A DNA stretch of 10,986 nt from Nanobdellota archaeon (GTDB taxonomy: Bacteria > Patescibacteriota > Minisyncoccia > UBA6257 > GWB1-50-10), in assembly GCA_030695805.1 (NCBI GenBank), contig JAUYPG010000040.1:1-10986 (forward strand). Reading direction: 5' to 3'. Positions 1 through 6,209 of the stretch are shown here, one piece after another (the stretch's first letter is position 1; each line of letters opens with the position of its first letter). The translations under genes were made by a program, and so were the position numbers. The notes beneath the pieces are model-generated. The model ran no database searches. It saw only the letters and a program-made list of their open reading frames with translations, and was not told the DNA's origin.

Positions 1-431
1 AGTTCGTCCACGTAGGCCCAGAATGCGTCATTCCCGCCAAGCTCCGCGGCGCACTCGCTTGCCTCGGCTTCCTTTCTCGCTTTCGGGTGAAGACGATCGA
101 GCGGAAAGTGCCGATAGACCCATGCCACCTCTCCCTCATAGTTTTGCAAAACCGTTTTCATGGTTTCGTGGAAACTCTTGCAAAAGGGGCATTCGAGGTC
201 CGAAAATTCAACGACAACAACCGGAGCATTTTTATCTCCGCGGACATGGTCATCGCCCGAAACCTCTTTCATGCGTTCCGGAGAAGCGGTTTCATTTCCC
301 AGCGCGCCTTTTTTCGATTCAAAAGATTTTTTCCCGGCGCCGTAGATGATAGAAACGGATATAAGAACCCCCGCGACGAGAATGCTCACGGGCAAAATCC
401 TATCTTTCTTTTGTTTTGTTTCTTCTTCCAT
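1..431 (-). CDS. DsbA-like membrane-anchored thiol-disulfide oxidoreductase (partial)
   Basis: Partial at its C-terminus: 143 complete codons are visible, read leftwards from the ATG at 431. Residues 1-10 are charged, about 12-31 form one membrane anchor, and a Lys/Glu-rich linker leads to a thioredoxin-fold domain from about residue 60. The active site is C81-P-F-C84 in the context FSDLECPFCKSF, followed by W-V-Y-R-H-F-P-L and a helix ending A-S-E-C-A-A-E, the order seen in DsbA/BdbD-type (Thioredoxin_4) proteins. Such enzymes act outside the membrane and form or rearrange disulfides. The start is the first ATG after an in-frame TAA in the upstream region and sits just downstream of a good promoter. 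A role in folding the cysteine-rich exported protein at 5203-6201 is inference. The family is clear; oxidase versus isomerase cannot be told. Confidence 0.87.
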   Translation of the reverse strand, partial: MEEETKQKKDRILPVSILVAGVLISVSIIYGAGKKSFESKKGALGNETASPERMKEVSGDDHVRGDKNAPVVVVEFSDLECPFCKSFHETMKTVLQNYEGEVAWVYRHFPLDRLHPKARKEAEASECAAELGGNDAFWAYVDE

Positions 432-440
432 TTGGTACTT

Positions 441-469
441 ATCTTATGTAATATACTTCAAAGGGTCAA
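441..469 (-). promoter_or_regulatory. Sigma70-type promoter of the DsbA-like gene
   Basis: Read on the minus strand, TTGACC (464-469) and TAAGAT (441-446) are separated by 17 bp, close to TTGACA-17-TATAAT. Transcription would begin about seven bases past the -10, near 434, leaving an untranslated leader of about three bases before the ATG at 431. No Shine-Dalgarno sequence fits in that space. On the plus strand the same AT-rich stretch contains TATACT (452-457), a possible -10 for the divergent sugar transferase gene, but I see no convincing -35 for it. Confidence 0.5.
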
Positions 470-504
470 CCCCGCAAAGCTTCGCCGCGGGGCAAGCCCG
501 CTTT
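470..504. repeat. GC-rich hairpin repeat in the divergent promoter region
   Basis: CCCCGC (470-475) can pair with GCGGGG (487-492), and GCGGG (487-491) can alternatively pair with CCCGC (497-501). Outer AAAGC (476-480) and GCTTT (500-504) are also complementary. The element lies four bases before the sugar transferase ATG, so a transcript starting near 464 would carry a hairpin next to the start codon. Whether it is a dispersed repeat or a regulatory leader cannot be decided from one copy. Confidence 0.4.
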
Positions 505-508
505 ATCT

Positions 509-1807
509 ATGGCACATCGGTTATTTTTACTTTTCGCGGATACTGCCCTTCTCTATGCCTCCCTTGGGATTACGCTTCTTATCCGGTACGAAGCAGGCGA
601 ATTTTCCATTCGGCTATCAAGCCATCTTCTCCCCTTCTCGCTCCTCTTTCTCGGCTGGCTTTTGGTTTTCTTCATAGCCGACCTCTACAGCCTCCGCCTT
701 ATTTCTTCGCCAAAGGCCCTCCTCCAGCGTCTCTCGAGCGCGCTTTTTATTAACCTTGTTCTTTCCGTATTCGCGTTTTACCTTTTCGGCCCGCTCTTCT
801 CTCTTGCCCCGAAAACAAATCTTTTTATCTTCGGAGTATTATCTTTTTTGCTTCTCGGCTTCTTTCGCCTTCTCACCCTCCGTTTTTCTCCTCGCGGCCG
901 GGTCCGAGTTCTTTTTATAGGAACTTCTCGCTCTCTTCCCGCGACTCTTTCCTATCTGAAGGACCATCCCCACCTCGGGTATCATACAGCCTCTCATATA
1001 CCCGACCCTTCTCTGAAAAAACTTCAGGAAACATTCTCCGAACACGCTCCCGATCTCGTTGTGTTTTGCGGCGACGCTCCTCCCAGCTCTTCTTTCTTCG
1101 GACGCGCGGGGCTCCCCTTCTCTCCCCGGATTTCATTTTTGCCTTTTCAAAATTTCTACGTAACGCTTTTCGAGAAGGTTTCCCTTCCGGACATTGACGA
1201 GGCCTGGGTCATGGGGTGCGTCATGAGGCAGGATCGCGCCTACGATATTATAAAACGCTCGGTTGATATTCTTCTCTCCCTTCCACTTCTTATCCTTTTT
1301 TCCCTTCCCATGGCTCTTCTCGCAACTGTTGTTCGCGCGACGTCCCCAGGCAAGGTCCTTTTTTCCCAAAAACGCATGGGTCGAGGAAGCCACCCCTTTA
1401 CACTCTACAAATTCCGCACCATGTACGCGGGAAGCGAGGGACCGCTCTGGACCGAACGGAACGATCCGCGAATCACTCCCTTCGGACGCTTTCTCCGCTT
1501 TACCCACCTCGACGAACTTCCCCAGCTTTTCAATATTCTCCGGGGAGATATTTCCTTTACCGGACCCCGTCCGGAGCGTTATGAGCTCGCGGAAAAGTAT
1601 CGCGCCCTTCCATATTACGACCTTCGGCATCTCGTAAAACCGGGTCTTACGGGCTGGGCCCAGATTAACTTCCGTCCAAGCGCGTCTCTCGAGGAGGCGG
1701 AAGAAAAATTGGCGTATGATCTCTACTATATCGCGTACCGTTCTTTTACCCTTGATCTCGTGCTTTTCGTAAAAACCCTGCGGCATTTTTTCTTTTCTCA
1801 TTCATAA
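509..1807 (+). CDS. Polyprenyl-phosphate sugar-1-phosphate transferase (bacterial sugar transferase family)
   Basis: This 432-residue enzyme should transfer a sugar phosphate from a nucleotide sugar to undecaprenyl phosphate, the first step of surface polysaccharide synthesis at the inner membrane. Four hydrophobic helices (about 4-26, 39-60, 76-97, 104-124) precede a degenerate nucleotide-binding-like domain (about 130-235) containing V-R-V-L-F-I-G. The catalytic part follows: K-R-S-V-D-I (249-254), a membrane or re-entrant helix (about 252-276), P-G-K-V-L-F-S-Q (280-287), K-F-R-T-M (301-305), D-P-R-I-T (319-323), L-D-E-L-P-Q-L (334-340), G-D-I-S-F-T-G-P-R-P-E (346-356) and P-G-L-T-G-W-A-Q-I (378-386). 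This is the WbaP/WcaJ/ExoY architecture at usual length. It ends eight bases before the flippase, so the two are probably cotranscribed. The sugar specificity is unknown. The start ATG has no Shine-Dalgarno sequence. Confidence 0.93.
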   Translation: MAHRLFLLFADTALLYASLGITLLIRYEAGEFSIRLSSHLLPFSLLFLGWLLVFFIADLYSLRLISSPKALLQRLSSALFINLVLSVFAFYLFGPLFSLAPKTNLFIFGVLSFLLLGFFRLLTLRFSPRGRVRVLFIGTSRSLPATLSYLKDHPHLGYHTASHIPDPSLKKLQETFSEHAPDLVVFCGDAPPSSSFFGRAGLPFSPRISFLPFQNFYVTLFEKVSLPDIDEAWVMGCVMRQDRAYDIIKRSVDILLSLPLLILFSLPMALLATVVRATSPGKVLFSQKRMGRGSHPFTLYKFRTMYAGSEGPLWTERNDPRITPFGRFLRFTHLDELPQLFNILRGDISFTGPRPERYELAEKYRALPYYDLRHLVKPGLTGWAQINFRPSASLEEAEEKLAYDLYYIAYRSFTLDLVLFVKTLRHFFFSHS

Positions 1808-1815
1808 CATCTGCT

Positions 1816-3282
1816 ATGCTATCCCGCATTCGACGACTGCTTTTCGAACATCGGAGTACGCGGCAAGTGATCGCGAAAAACGCTCTCTGGCTTGGGGCAG
1901 GCGAATTCGTAAGCCGCCTTATTCGGGCGCTTACCGTTATCTACGCCGCGCGGGTCCTCGGGGCCGCGGAGTACGGCGTCTTCTCCTACGTACTCGGAAT
2001 TGCCGGGTTCTTTACCGCATTTTCCAGTGTCGGCATCTCCACTCTTCTTCTTCGGGATATCGCCCAAAATCCGGAGAAGGCCCGCGAATATTTCTCCGTA
2101 TCATTTTTCGCGCGGCTCGCCCTTCTTCTCCCTACTATGCTCCTTGTGATTCTAGCCGCTCCCCTTGTTTCCCAAGTCGGAGACGCCCGCCTCATCTTTA
2201 TCTTCGCCGCTCTTCTTATCGCCTTTGACGGCTTCCGGGACCTCGCCTCCGCGGTCTTCCGCGCCCGCGAACGAATGGAGTTTGAGGCGCTTCTCACCTT
2301 CGTAACCAATATCTCCATTGCCGCCTGCGTCATCCTCGTTCTTTTTCTCTTCCCAAACCCGCTCTATCTTACGCTCGGATACGCCGCTGGCGCGGGAGTA
2401 GGCGCCCTCCTTGGAATCATTCTCCTTTGGGACTGGTTTACCGGCATTGTCCGATATTTCCGCAAGGAGCTCATCGCCCCCCTTCTCCGAAGCGCTTCCG
2501 CCATTCTTCTTACCGCCTCTCTCGGACCCCTCATGCTCCATACCGACATCATTATGCTCGGCTGGTGGAGAAGCGCGAGCGAGGTCGGCATTTATGCCGC
2601 CGCCCAGAAAATCATATTCATCCTTATCATCCTTCCCGACATTCTTTCCATAAGCATCTTCCCTTTTCTTTCCCGTCTTGCCAAAGAAAACTCCCTCCGT
2701 CTTCAAAGTATTGTAGAGCGTTCGCTTACGATTCTTTTCTCGCTTGCCATCCCTCTTGTCTTTGGAGGCGTGGTCTTCGCGCGTCCTCTCCTTTCCTTTA
2801 TCTATGGAGAAGAATTCTCCTCCGGCACGCTCACATTCCAGATTCTCCTCTTTTCCCTTCTCCTCTTATTCCCGAGAATGATCGTGCACACCCTCGTATT
2901 CGCCCGCGACAAACAGAAAACCATCGCTTTCGCGACCCTCCTCGGGGCTCTCGGAAATATTGGATTCAACATTCTTCTCATACCCAGATTCGGCGCCTCG
3001 GGGTCCGCGATTGCCACGCTCATTTCTCTTTTTCTGAATCGCGGCTTCATCTGGCGAGAGGCGAAAAAAATCCAGGAATTTTCCGTACTGCGGCATCTGC
3101 CCCGAATGCTTTGTGCCGGCGTCCTCGGCCCGGGGATTGTAGGCCTCGCTCTTTCCCTTCTCGGCGTCCATGTGCTTCTTGCCATTCCGATCTCCGCCGT
3201 TGCCTACGGACTCCTCTTAATTCTTTTCCGCGACCCGGTAATCAAGGAGTTTCGCGATGCGTATAAACGTGTGTTACTATAA
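1816..3282 (+). CDS. Polysaccharide/lipid-linked oligosaccharide flippase (Wzx-like, MOP superfamily)
   Basis: A 488-residue, very hydrophobic protein with roughly a dozen or more membrane helices, the size and layout of polysaccharide exporters (Polysacc_synt, Wzx/RfbX-like). The N-terminus is typical: a short basic stretch, then N-A-L-W-L-G-A-G-E-F-V-S-R and A-R-V-L-G-A-A-E-Y-G-V-F-S-Y, matching the first conserved block of the family. A further block, W-W-R-S-A-S-E-V-G-I-Y-A-A-A-Q-K, lies near residues 252-268 and fits the 'vG.Y.aA.k' signature. It would flip undecaprenyl-diphosphate-linked sugars made from the preceding transferase to the outer face. The start lies eight bases after the previous stop; TAACAT (1805-1810) could be a private -10 but cotranscription is more likely. 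No polymerase (Wzy) or further glycosyltransferase lies in the window, so the pathway continues elsewhere. Confidence 0.9.
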   Translation: MLSRIRRLLFEHRSTRQVIAKNALWLGAGEFVSRLIRALTVIYAARVLGAAEYGVFSYVLGIAGFFTAFSSVGISTLLLRDIAQNPEKAREYFSVSFFARLALLLPTMLLVILAAPLVSQVGDARLIFIFAALLIAFDGFRDLASAVFRARERMEFEALLTFVTNISIAACVILVLFLFPNPLYLTLGYAAGAGVGALLGIILLWDWFTGIVRYFRKELIAPLLRSASAILLTASLGPLMLHTDIIMLGWWRSASEVGIYAAAQKIIFILIILPDILSISIFPFLSRLAKENSLRLQSIVERSLTILFSLAIPLVFGGVVFARPLLSFIYGEEFSSGTLTFQILLFSLLLLFPRMIVHTLVFARDKQKTIAFATLLGALGNIGFNILLIPRFGASGSAIATLISLFLNRGFIWREAKKIQEFSVLRHLPRMLCAGVLGPGIVGLALSLLGVHVLLAIPISAVAYGLLLILFRDPVIKEFRDAYKRVLL

Positions 3283-3286
3283 GATT
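3272..3286 (+). promoter_or_regulatory. Extended -10 promoter, leaderless start
   Basis: TGTTACTAT (3272-3280) is an extended -10 (TGn plus TACTAT). Six bases separate its end from the ATG at 3287, so the expected +1 falls on the A of the start codon. There is no clear -35. The box overlaps the end of the flippase gene. The same geometry recurs before 4008 and 5203. Confidence 0.45.
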
Positions 3287-3751
3287 ATGCTTGGAGGAAT
3301 ACTAAAAATACTTTTCATCATAGGGCTAATTATGGGGGTGACGTACCTCATTCCGGATGACGTGAAGAAAAACGTCGCCTCGAAACTCGGCGGAACGATA
3401 TCGAACGCCTTGCCGAAATCAGTAAAAGAAAAAATGGAGCCCATCGTCTTCTCTCCCGCGGAGCGGAGGCAAAAACTCCTGGATCAACTTGAAAAAAATA
3501 TCGAAAGCATAAAAGCCGGTCTCGCGAAATCAGGAGAAAAAACGTCCTCAAGCGCGAAACCAGCGCCGGAAAGCGAGACCACCGAAGAAATCACTCAAAA
3601 ACTCGAAGAGACGGAAAAAATCATCAAAAAGATACAAGAGATGAACAAGGATCAAGGCGTGGTAAATAAAGTCACCACGAAAATCTACAAGAGCGTAACC
3701 GGAGGGAGTGCGACGAGTACGAATGAAACCTGCCCAAGCGAAAACAAATAG
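3287..3751 (+). CDS. Small membrane-anchored helical protein, function unknown
   Basis: I do not recognise this family. The 154-residue product starts with one hydrophobic helix (about 3-21), which would anchor the rest outside the membrane. Two charged, probably coiled-coil stretches follow: about 56-84 (P-A-E-R-R-Q-K-L-L-D-Q-L-E-K pattern) and about 97-125 (E-I-T-Q-K-L-E-E-T-E-K-I-I-K-K). They are separated by a Ser/Pro/Glu-rich linker, and a Ser/Thr-rich tail with one Cys (149) ends the protein. I chose ATG 3287 over the in-frame ATG at 3257: the upstream choice overlaps the flippase by 26 bases, adds polar residues before the hydrophobic helix, and ignores the extended -10 placed exactly for 3287. 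The neighbours are exported or envelope proteins, suggesting a cell-surface role, but nothing more specific can be supported. Confidence 0.75.
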   Translation: MLGGILKILFIIGLIMGVTYLIPDDVKKNVASKLGGTISNALPKSVKEKMEPIVFSPAERRQKLLDQLEKNIESIKAGLAKSGEKTSSSAKPAPESETTEEITQKLEETEKIIKKIQEMNKDQGVVNKVTTKIYKSVTGGSATSTNETCPSENK

Positions 3752-3787
3752 CTTAATCCCTCGAATTGGGTGTCGGCGTTGTTGTTG

Positions 3788-3827
3788 TTGTCACAATTAA
3801 AAAGCCATGGCTTTTTAATTGTGACAA
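3788..3827. repeat. Perfect 40-bp palindrome
   Basis: The sequence from TTGTCACAATTAAAAAGCCA to its reverse complement is perfect, centred on CCATGG between 3807 and 3808, with no unpaired spacer. In RNA its core, AAAAAGCC/GGCTTTTT, would be a symmetric A-tract/stem/T-tract that could act as a weak terminator in both directions. In DNA it could be a two-fold protein-binding site. It follows the stop codon of the preceding gene by 36 bases. Confidence 0.9.
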
Positions 3828-3911
3828 ACTGTTTAAGCTCCTTCCATGTTGTAAGTAAAGGTGGTGCTGGGTTGACACCCATGGAACAAAAACGCAAACT
3901 AAAATAAGCAA

Positions 3912-3993
3912 CCCTCCCAAGAAATGGGAGGACGAGTCTCCTTACGGACTCGTATGGGGGTGGGCGTCTCGTTTTCACGAGCCGCCCTTTTTT
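3912..3993 (+). ncRNA. Candidate small RNA ending in the intrinsic terminator
   Basis: A perfect -35 hexamer TTGACA (3872-3877) lies upstream of TAAAAT (3900-3905), a good -10, but the 22-bp spacer is longer than usual; at normal 17-bp spacing the -10 would be the poorer CAAACT (3895-3900). Either start would give a transcript of about 80-87 bases made of three consecutive hairpins and a terminal U-tract. The call rests on promoter-like and terminator sequence only. The same hairpins could instead be the 3' end of the upstream mRNA. Confidence 0.25.
3962..3993 (+). terminator. Strong rho-independent terminator
   Basis: GGGCG-T-CTCGT (3962-3972) pairs with ACGAG-C-CGCCC (3977-3987) around a TTTC loop, giving ten base pairs with one internal mismatch, followed directly by six T residues (3988-3993). 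It would end transcripts from the small anchored protein gene or the candidate small RNA before the protease gene. Confidence 0.85.
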
Positions 3994-4007
3994 GTTACCA
4001 TACATAC
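3993..4007 (+). promoter_or_regulatory. Extended -10 promoter of the serine protease gene, leaderless start
   Basis: TGTTACCAT (3993-4001) is an extended -10 with hexamer TACCAT, and six bases (4002-4007) separate it from the ATG at 4008, placing +1 on the start codon. TTCACG (3974-3979), 16 bp upstream of the hexamer, is a possible -35 and would lie within the loop and stem of the terminator. The last T of the terminator T-tract is the first base of the TG motif. Confidence 0.5.
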
Positions 4008-5183
4008 ATGCTTGAAAAACTCATCTCAATCGTAACGGCTTTCATCATAGGCCTTGTGTCGTTCGTCCAAGGTCCGAAAAAAATTCCAGTTCCGATGGAA
4101 CGCCAAGAAGCGGAAGTCATTCCGAGAATTTCCGAAGAACTGCCTGCTTCGCCCGCCCCTAAACCAAAAAACGAAACTCCGGTTCTAAAAAAAGAAACAA
4201 GCACAATCCAGCCCGCGGAAAAGCCGCCTGAAAAAATAACTCGTGAAATTCCGAAAACTTCAGAAATTTCAAAAGTTAATCAAGTTCCTGAAGTTCCTAA
4301 AACCCTTGAGGCCCGCCCGATTGATCTCCGCTCCGTCGTCGGACTAAGTTGCGATTTTGAAAACAAGGAGACCGGTCTCGGCACGCGATATCGCGGTTCA
4401 GGCGTAATCATCCGGGAAGGAACCTACTCCAAAGGCACCTACATCCTCACAAACAGGCACGTGGTTGACGTCCAGTGGGCGAAAAAATTGAGCGGGGACA
4501 GGGCGATTGACACGGGCCTTGAACTTACCGGATGCGAAGTGCGGATTCTTACCGCGGAAAGAAACATACTTCAGGAAGAACAATATCCCTATCCCTACTA
4601 TGATCTCCGAAGCGTTTCCGGCCTCCAGCATGATTTCACGGCCCGCCTCGCCTATCTGCCCGCCGCAGAGGGCCTCTCGAAAAACGAGGAGGCAGAGCTC
4701 GACTACGCGATCCTCGAAATTACGGGGAAAAACACAAGCAAATATTTTGAGCGTGAAAACCCGCGCCTCCCCTCCTCCCCAATCCTCGTTCCAAACCCGC
4801 AAGAATGGATAGAAATTATACAAGAAAGCCGCGTTGTCATGCCGGGATACGCCTTCCAGCAAAGCGGGTCGGGATCATTTGAAGAATTCCGCCTCCTTAC
4901 AAAAGACGGGATAGTAAAAGATGTGTACGCGGGAGACAAAACAATGCAAAACACTCCTCTTACCATGTCAGTAGAAGTGCCGCCGGACGCCTACGGCGGC
5001 CGCTCCGGCTCTCCCATTTTCTATAAAGGGCATCTCATAGGACTTGTCGCGACCAAAGCCCTGCCCGTGCCGAACTCCAATGACTTCCGCTCTCCCCAGC
5101 CCGCGATTACGGGTATTATAGAAAATATGAAGTCCCAAGCGGCAACGAGAGAAGTTTTCGAAAAAATTTTTTACTTTGAATAA
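4008..5183 (+). CDS. Membrane-anchored trypsin-like serine protease
   Basis: The 391-residue product has one N-terminal hydrophobic segment (about 4-20), probably an uncleaved anchor, and then a long Pro/Lys/Glu-rich linker (about 23-105) that would hold the catalytic domain away from the membrane. The chymotrypsin-fold domain shows a complete triad: His151 in L-T-N-R-H-V-V, Asp232 in E-L-D-Y-A-I-L-E, and Ser333 in G-G-R-S-G-S-P-I-F. G-S-G-V-I-I before the His also fits the family. Two cysteines (S-C-D-F and G-C-E-V) could form a disulfide. I see no PDZ domain, so it is not a typical DegP/HtrA. The upstream in-frame ATGs at 3924 and 3954 were rejected because they would place the terminator inside the gene and bury the hydrophobic segment; ATG 4008 is positioned exactly for the extended -10. 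Substrates are unknown. Confidence 0.88.
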   Translation: MLEKLISIVTAFIIGLVSFVQGPKKIPVPMERQEAEVIPRISEELPASPAPKPKNETPVLKKETSTIQPAEKPPEKITREIPKTSEISKVNQVPEVPKTLEARPIDLRSVVGLSCDFENKETGLGTRYRGSGVIIREGTYSKGTYILTNRHVVDVQWAKKLSGDRAIDTGLELTGCEVRILTAERNILQEEQYPYPYYDLRSVSGLQHDFTARLAYLPAAEGLSKNEEAELDYAILEITGKNTSKYFERENPRLPSSPILVPNPQEWIEIIQESRVVMPGYAFQQSGSGSFEEFRLLTKDGIVKDVYAGDKTMQNTPLTMSVEVPPDAYGGRSGSPIFYKGHLIGLVATKALPVPNSNDFRSPQPAITGIIENMKSQAATREVFEKIFYFE

Positions 5184-5190
5184 TCTCGGG

Positions 5191-5202
5191 TATAATAAAG
5201 TC
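5191..5202 (+). promoter_or_regulatory. Consensus -10 box, leaderless start of the GWISFN-repeat protein
   Basis: A perfect TATAAT (5191-5196) is followed by six bases and the ATG at 5203, so transcription should begin at the start codon. No strong -35 is visible; TTTACT (5170-5175) matches four of six but at 15 bp. This decides the start at 5203 over the in-frame TTG at 5176, which overlaps the protease gene and lies upstream of the box. Confidence 0.55.
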
Positions 5203-6201
5203 ATGAAAAAACGCTGGAAAAGCATTTTCTGGATCCTTGTGGGATGTGTCCTTCTGGGAGGGGTAGTCGCGAACCTCACGGGAATCATTCCGGCAAGGGC
5301 AGACGAAAACCCGGGCACGAACATTAGCTCGAACCCCACGGAACGCGTAGCATGGTCGGACATTAGCGGCTGGTGGGATTTCCACGGCACCCACACCGTA
5401 AAAGTCCAGGGAACATACCTCAAAGGATACGCGAGCGGCAATGTGGGAGACATTTCTCTCGATTGCGCGACAGCGCGGGGAGGGAACATCTGTGCCAGCA
5501 TATCAAACTATGGCATCTGCAACGGCCCGGGGCCCCACAATACGGACGGCTCCTGCCCGAATGGAGACGCGACCGGAATCCTCTCTGGGTACGCGTGGAA
5601 CGATTCCATCGGATGGATAAGCTTCAACTGCGACCAGACCTCCCATGGCGGAACAAACACCTGTACTGAGTCCAATTACCGGGTAGAAATTGACGGCGAC
5701 TCCGGCGACTTTTCGGGATACGCATGGAACGACGTTGAGGGATGGATTAGTTTCAACGGCCCGGGATATAAGGTAAAAACCGCCTGGCGCGCGACGAGCA
5801 CGCTTGGATTCCTCGAATCATCCGTCTTCGACACCGAGGACTTTGGCGGAGTCGTCCTAAACAGCATCATCTGGCAGGGCGCCCAACCCGGAGGAGGCGC
5901 GTCCGTGGACTTCCAGATCGCGGCTTCAAACTGCCCGAACGGCGCGGAAAACAAACCAAACTGCACCACAGGAACATGGGTCTTCAAAGGCCCGGACAAC
6001 ACAAGCGAAACCTACTATGGCGCGGAGTGCCCCGCGATCGGCCCATCTTCCCCTGCAATCGGACCGAATAAGGCGATCTGCGTAAATCCGCTCCAAGTAT
6101 TGAATTTCCGCTACCTGCGATATAGGGTGCGTCTGAAATCAAACCTTACCCAGACCGAGTCGCCGGTCATCCGGGATATTATTCTGAACTGGAGCAAGTA
6201 A
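5203..6201 (+). CDS. Secreted cysteine-rich protein with GYAWNDxxGWISFN repeats
   Basis: The 332-residue product begins with a clear signal peptide: K-K-R-W-K, a hydrophobic core (about 8-30) and a probable cleavage after A-R-A (residue 33). The mature part contains aromatic repeat units: V-A-W-S-D-I-S-G-W-W-D-F (49-60), a degenerate copy around 75-88 (G-Y-A-S-G-N-V-G-D-I-S-L-D-C), then two full copies at 129-143 and 172-186 (G-Y-A-W-N-D-x-x-G-W-I-S-F-N). I know this repeat as common in Parcubacteria surface proteins, but its function is not established. Residues from about 195 form a different, probably beta-rich domain without recognisable motif. There are many cysteines (for example 88, 97, 106, 118, 143, 154), consistent with disulfides made outside the cell. 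It follows the serine protease by 19 bases. It could bind the cell surface or the host; that is inference. Confidence 0.85.
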   Translation: MKKRWKSIFWILVGCVLLGGVVANLTGIIPARADENPGTNISSNPTERVAWSDISGWWDFHGTHTVKVQGTYLKGYASGNVGDISLDCATARGGNICASISNYGICNGPGPHNTDGSCPNGDATGILSGYAWNDSIGWISFNCDQTSHGGTNTCTESNYRVEIDGDSGDFSGYAWNDVEGWISFNGPGYKVKTAWRATSTLGFLESSVFDTEDFGGVVLNSIIWQGAQPGGGASVDFQIAASNCPNGAENKPNCTTGTWVFKGPDNTSETYYGAECPAIGPSSPAIGPNKAICVNPLQVLNFRYLRYRVRLKSNLTQTESPVIRDIILNWSK

Positions 6202-6209
6202 CAATAATA

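Larger units (their letters stand above)
3750..3993 (+). other. Structured non-coding intergenic region (possible RNA element)
   Basis: Between the stop at 3751 and the start at 4008 there is no credible gene, but pairing is dense. AGCTTAA (3750-3756) matches TTAAGCT (3833-3839); GGGTGTC (3768-3774) matches GACACCC (3874-3880); these two helices cross, so they form a pseudoknot or exclude one another. Inside is a 40-bp palindrome (3788-3827). Then come hairpins CCTCCC/GGGAGG (3913-3931) and ACGAGTC/GACTCGT (3932-3953) and a terminator. The motifs ACGAG and CTCGT each occur in both of the last two hairpins, so alternative pairing is possible. It does not show tmRNA, RNase P, SRP or tRNA signatures that I can recognise. 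It may be a leader, a trans-acting RNA or a repeat-derived element. Confidence 0.45.

Noticed and set aside
87..753. Plus-strand frames over the left edge
   Set aside because: They are antisense to the DsbA-like gene or out of frame with the sugar transferase; the minus-strand product has a CPFC active site and family motifs.
2427..3266. Long plus-strand frame of 279 codons within the flippase gene
   Set aside because: It is a +1 shadow of the flippase, rich in Arg, His, Pro and Ser, without any domain.
3685..4005. Minus-strand reading frame of 106 codons between the anchored protein and the protease
   Set aside because: It runs through the terminator, hairpins and palindrome and into the 3' end of a real gene; the protein has low-complexity N-N-N-N and no recognisable domain.
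3924..4007. Upstream start codons for the serine protease
   Set aside because: They lie before the intrinsic terminator and would put 28 or 18 extra polar residues before the membrane anchor.
3752..4007. tmRNA, RNase P RNA or tRNA gene in the structured gap
   Set aside because: I found no tRNA-like ends, no GGTTCGA-type T-loop in a proper stem, no CCA end and no recognisable tag frame.
5176..5202. TTG start for the GWISFN-repeat protein
   Set aside because: It overlaps the protease stop region, precedes a perfect TATAAT and adds nine residues before a normal signal peptide.
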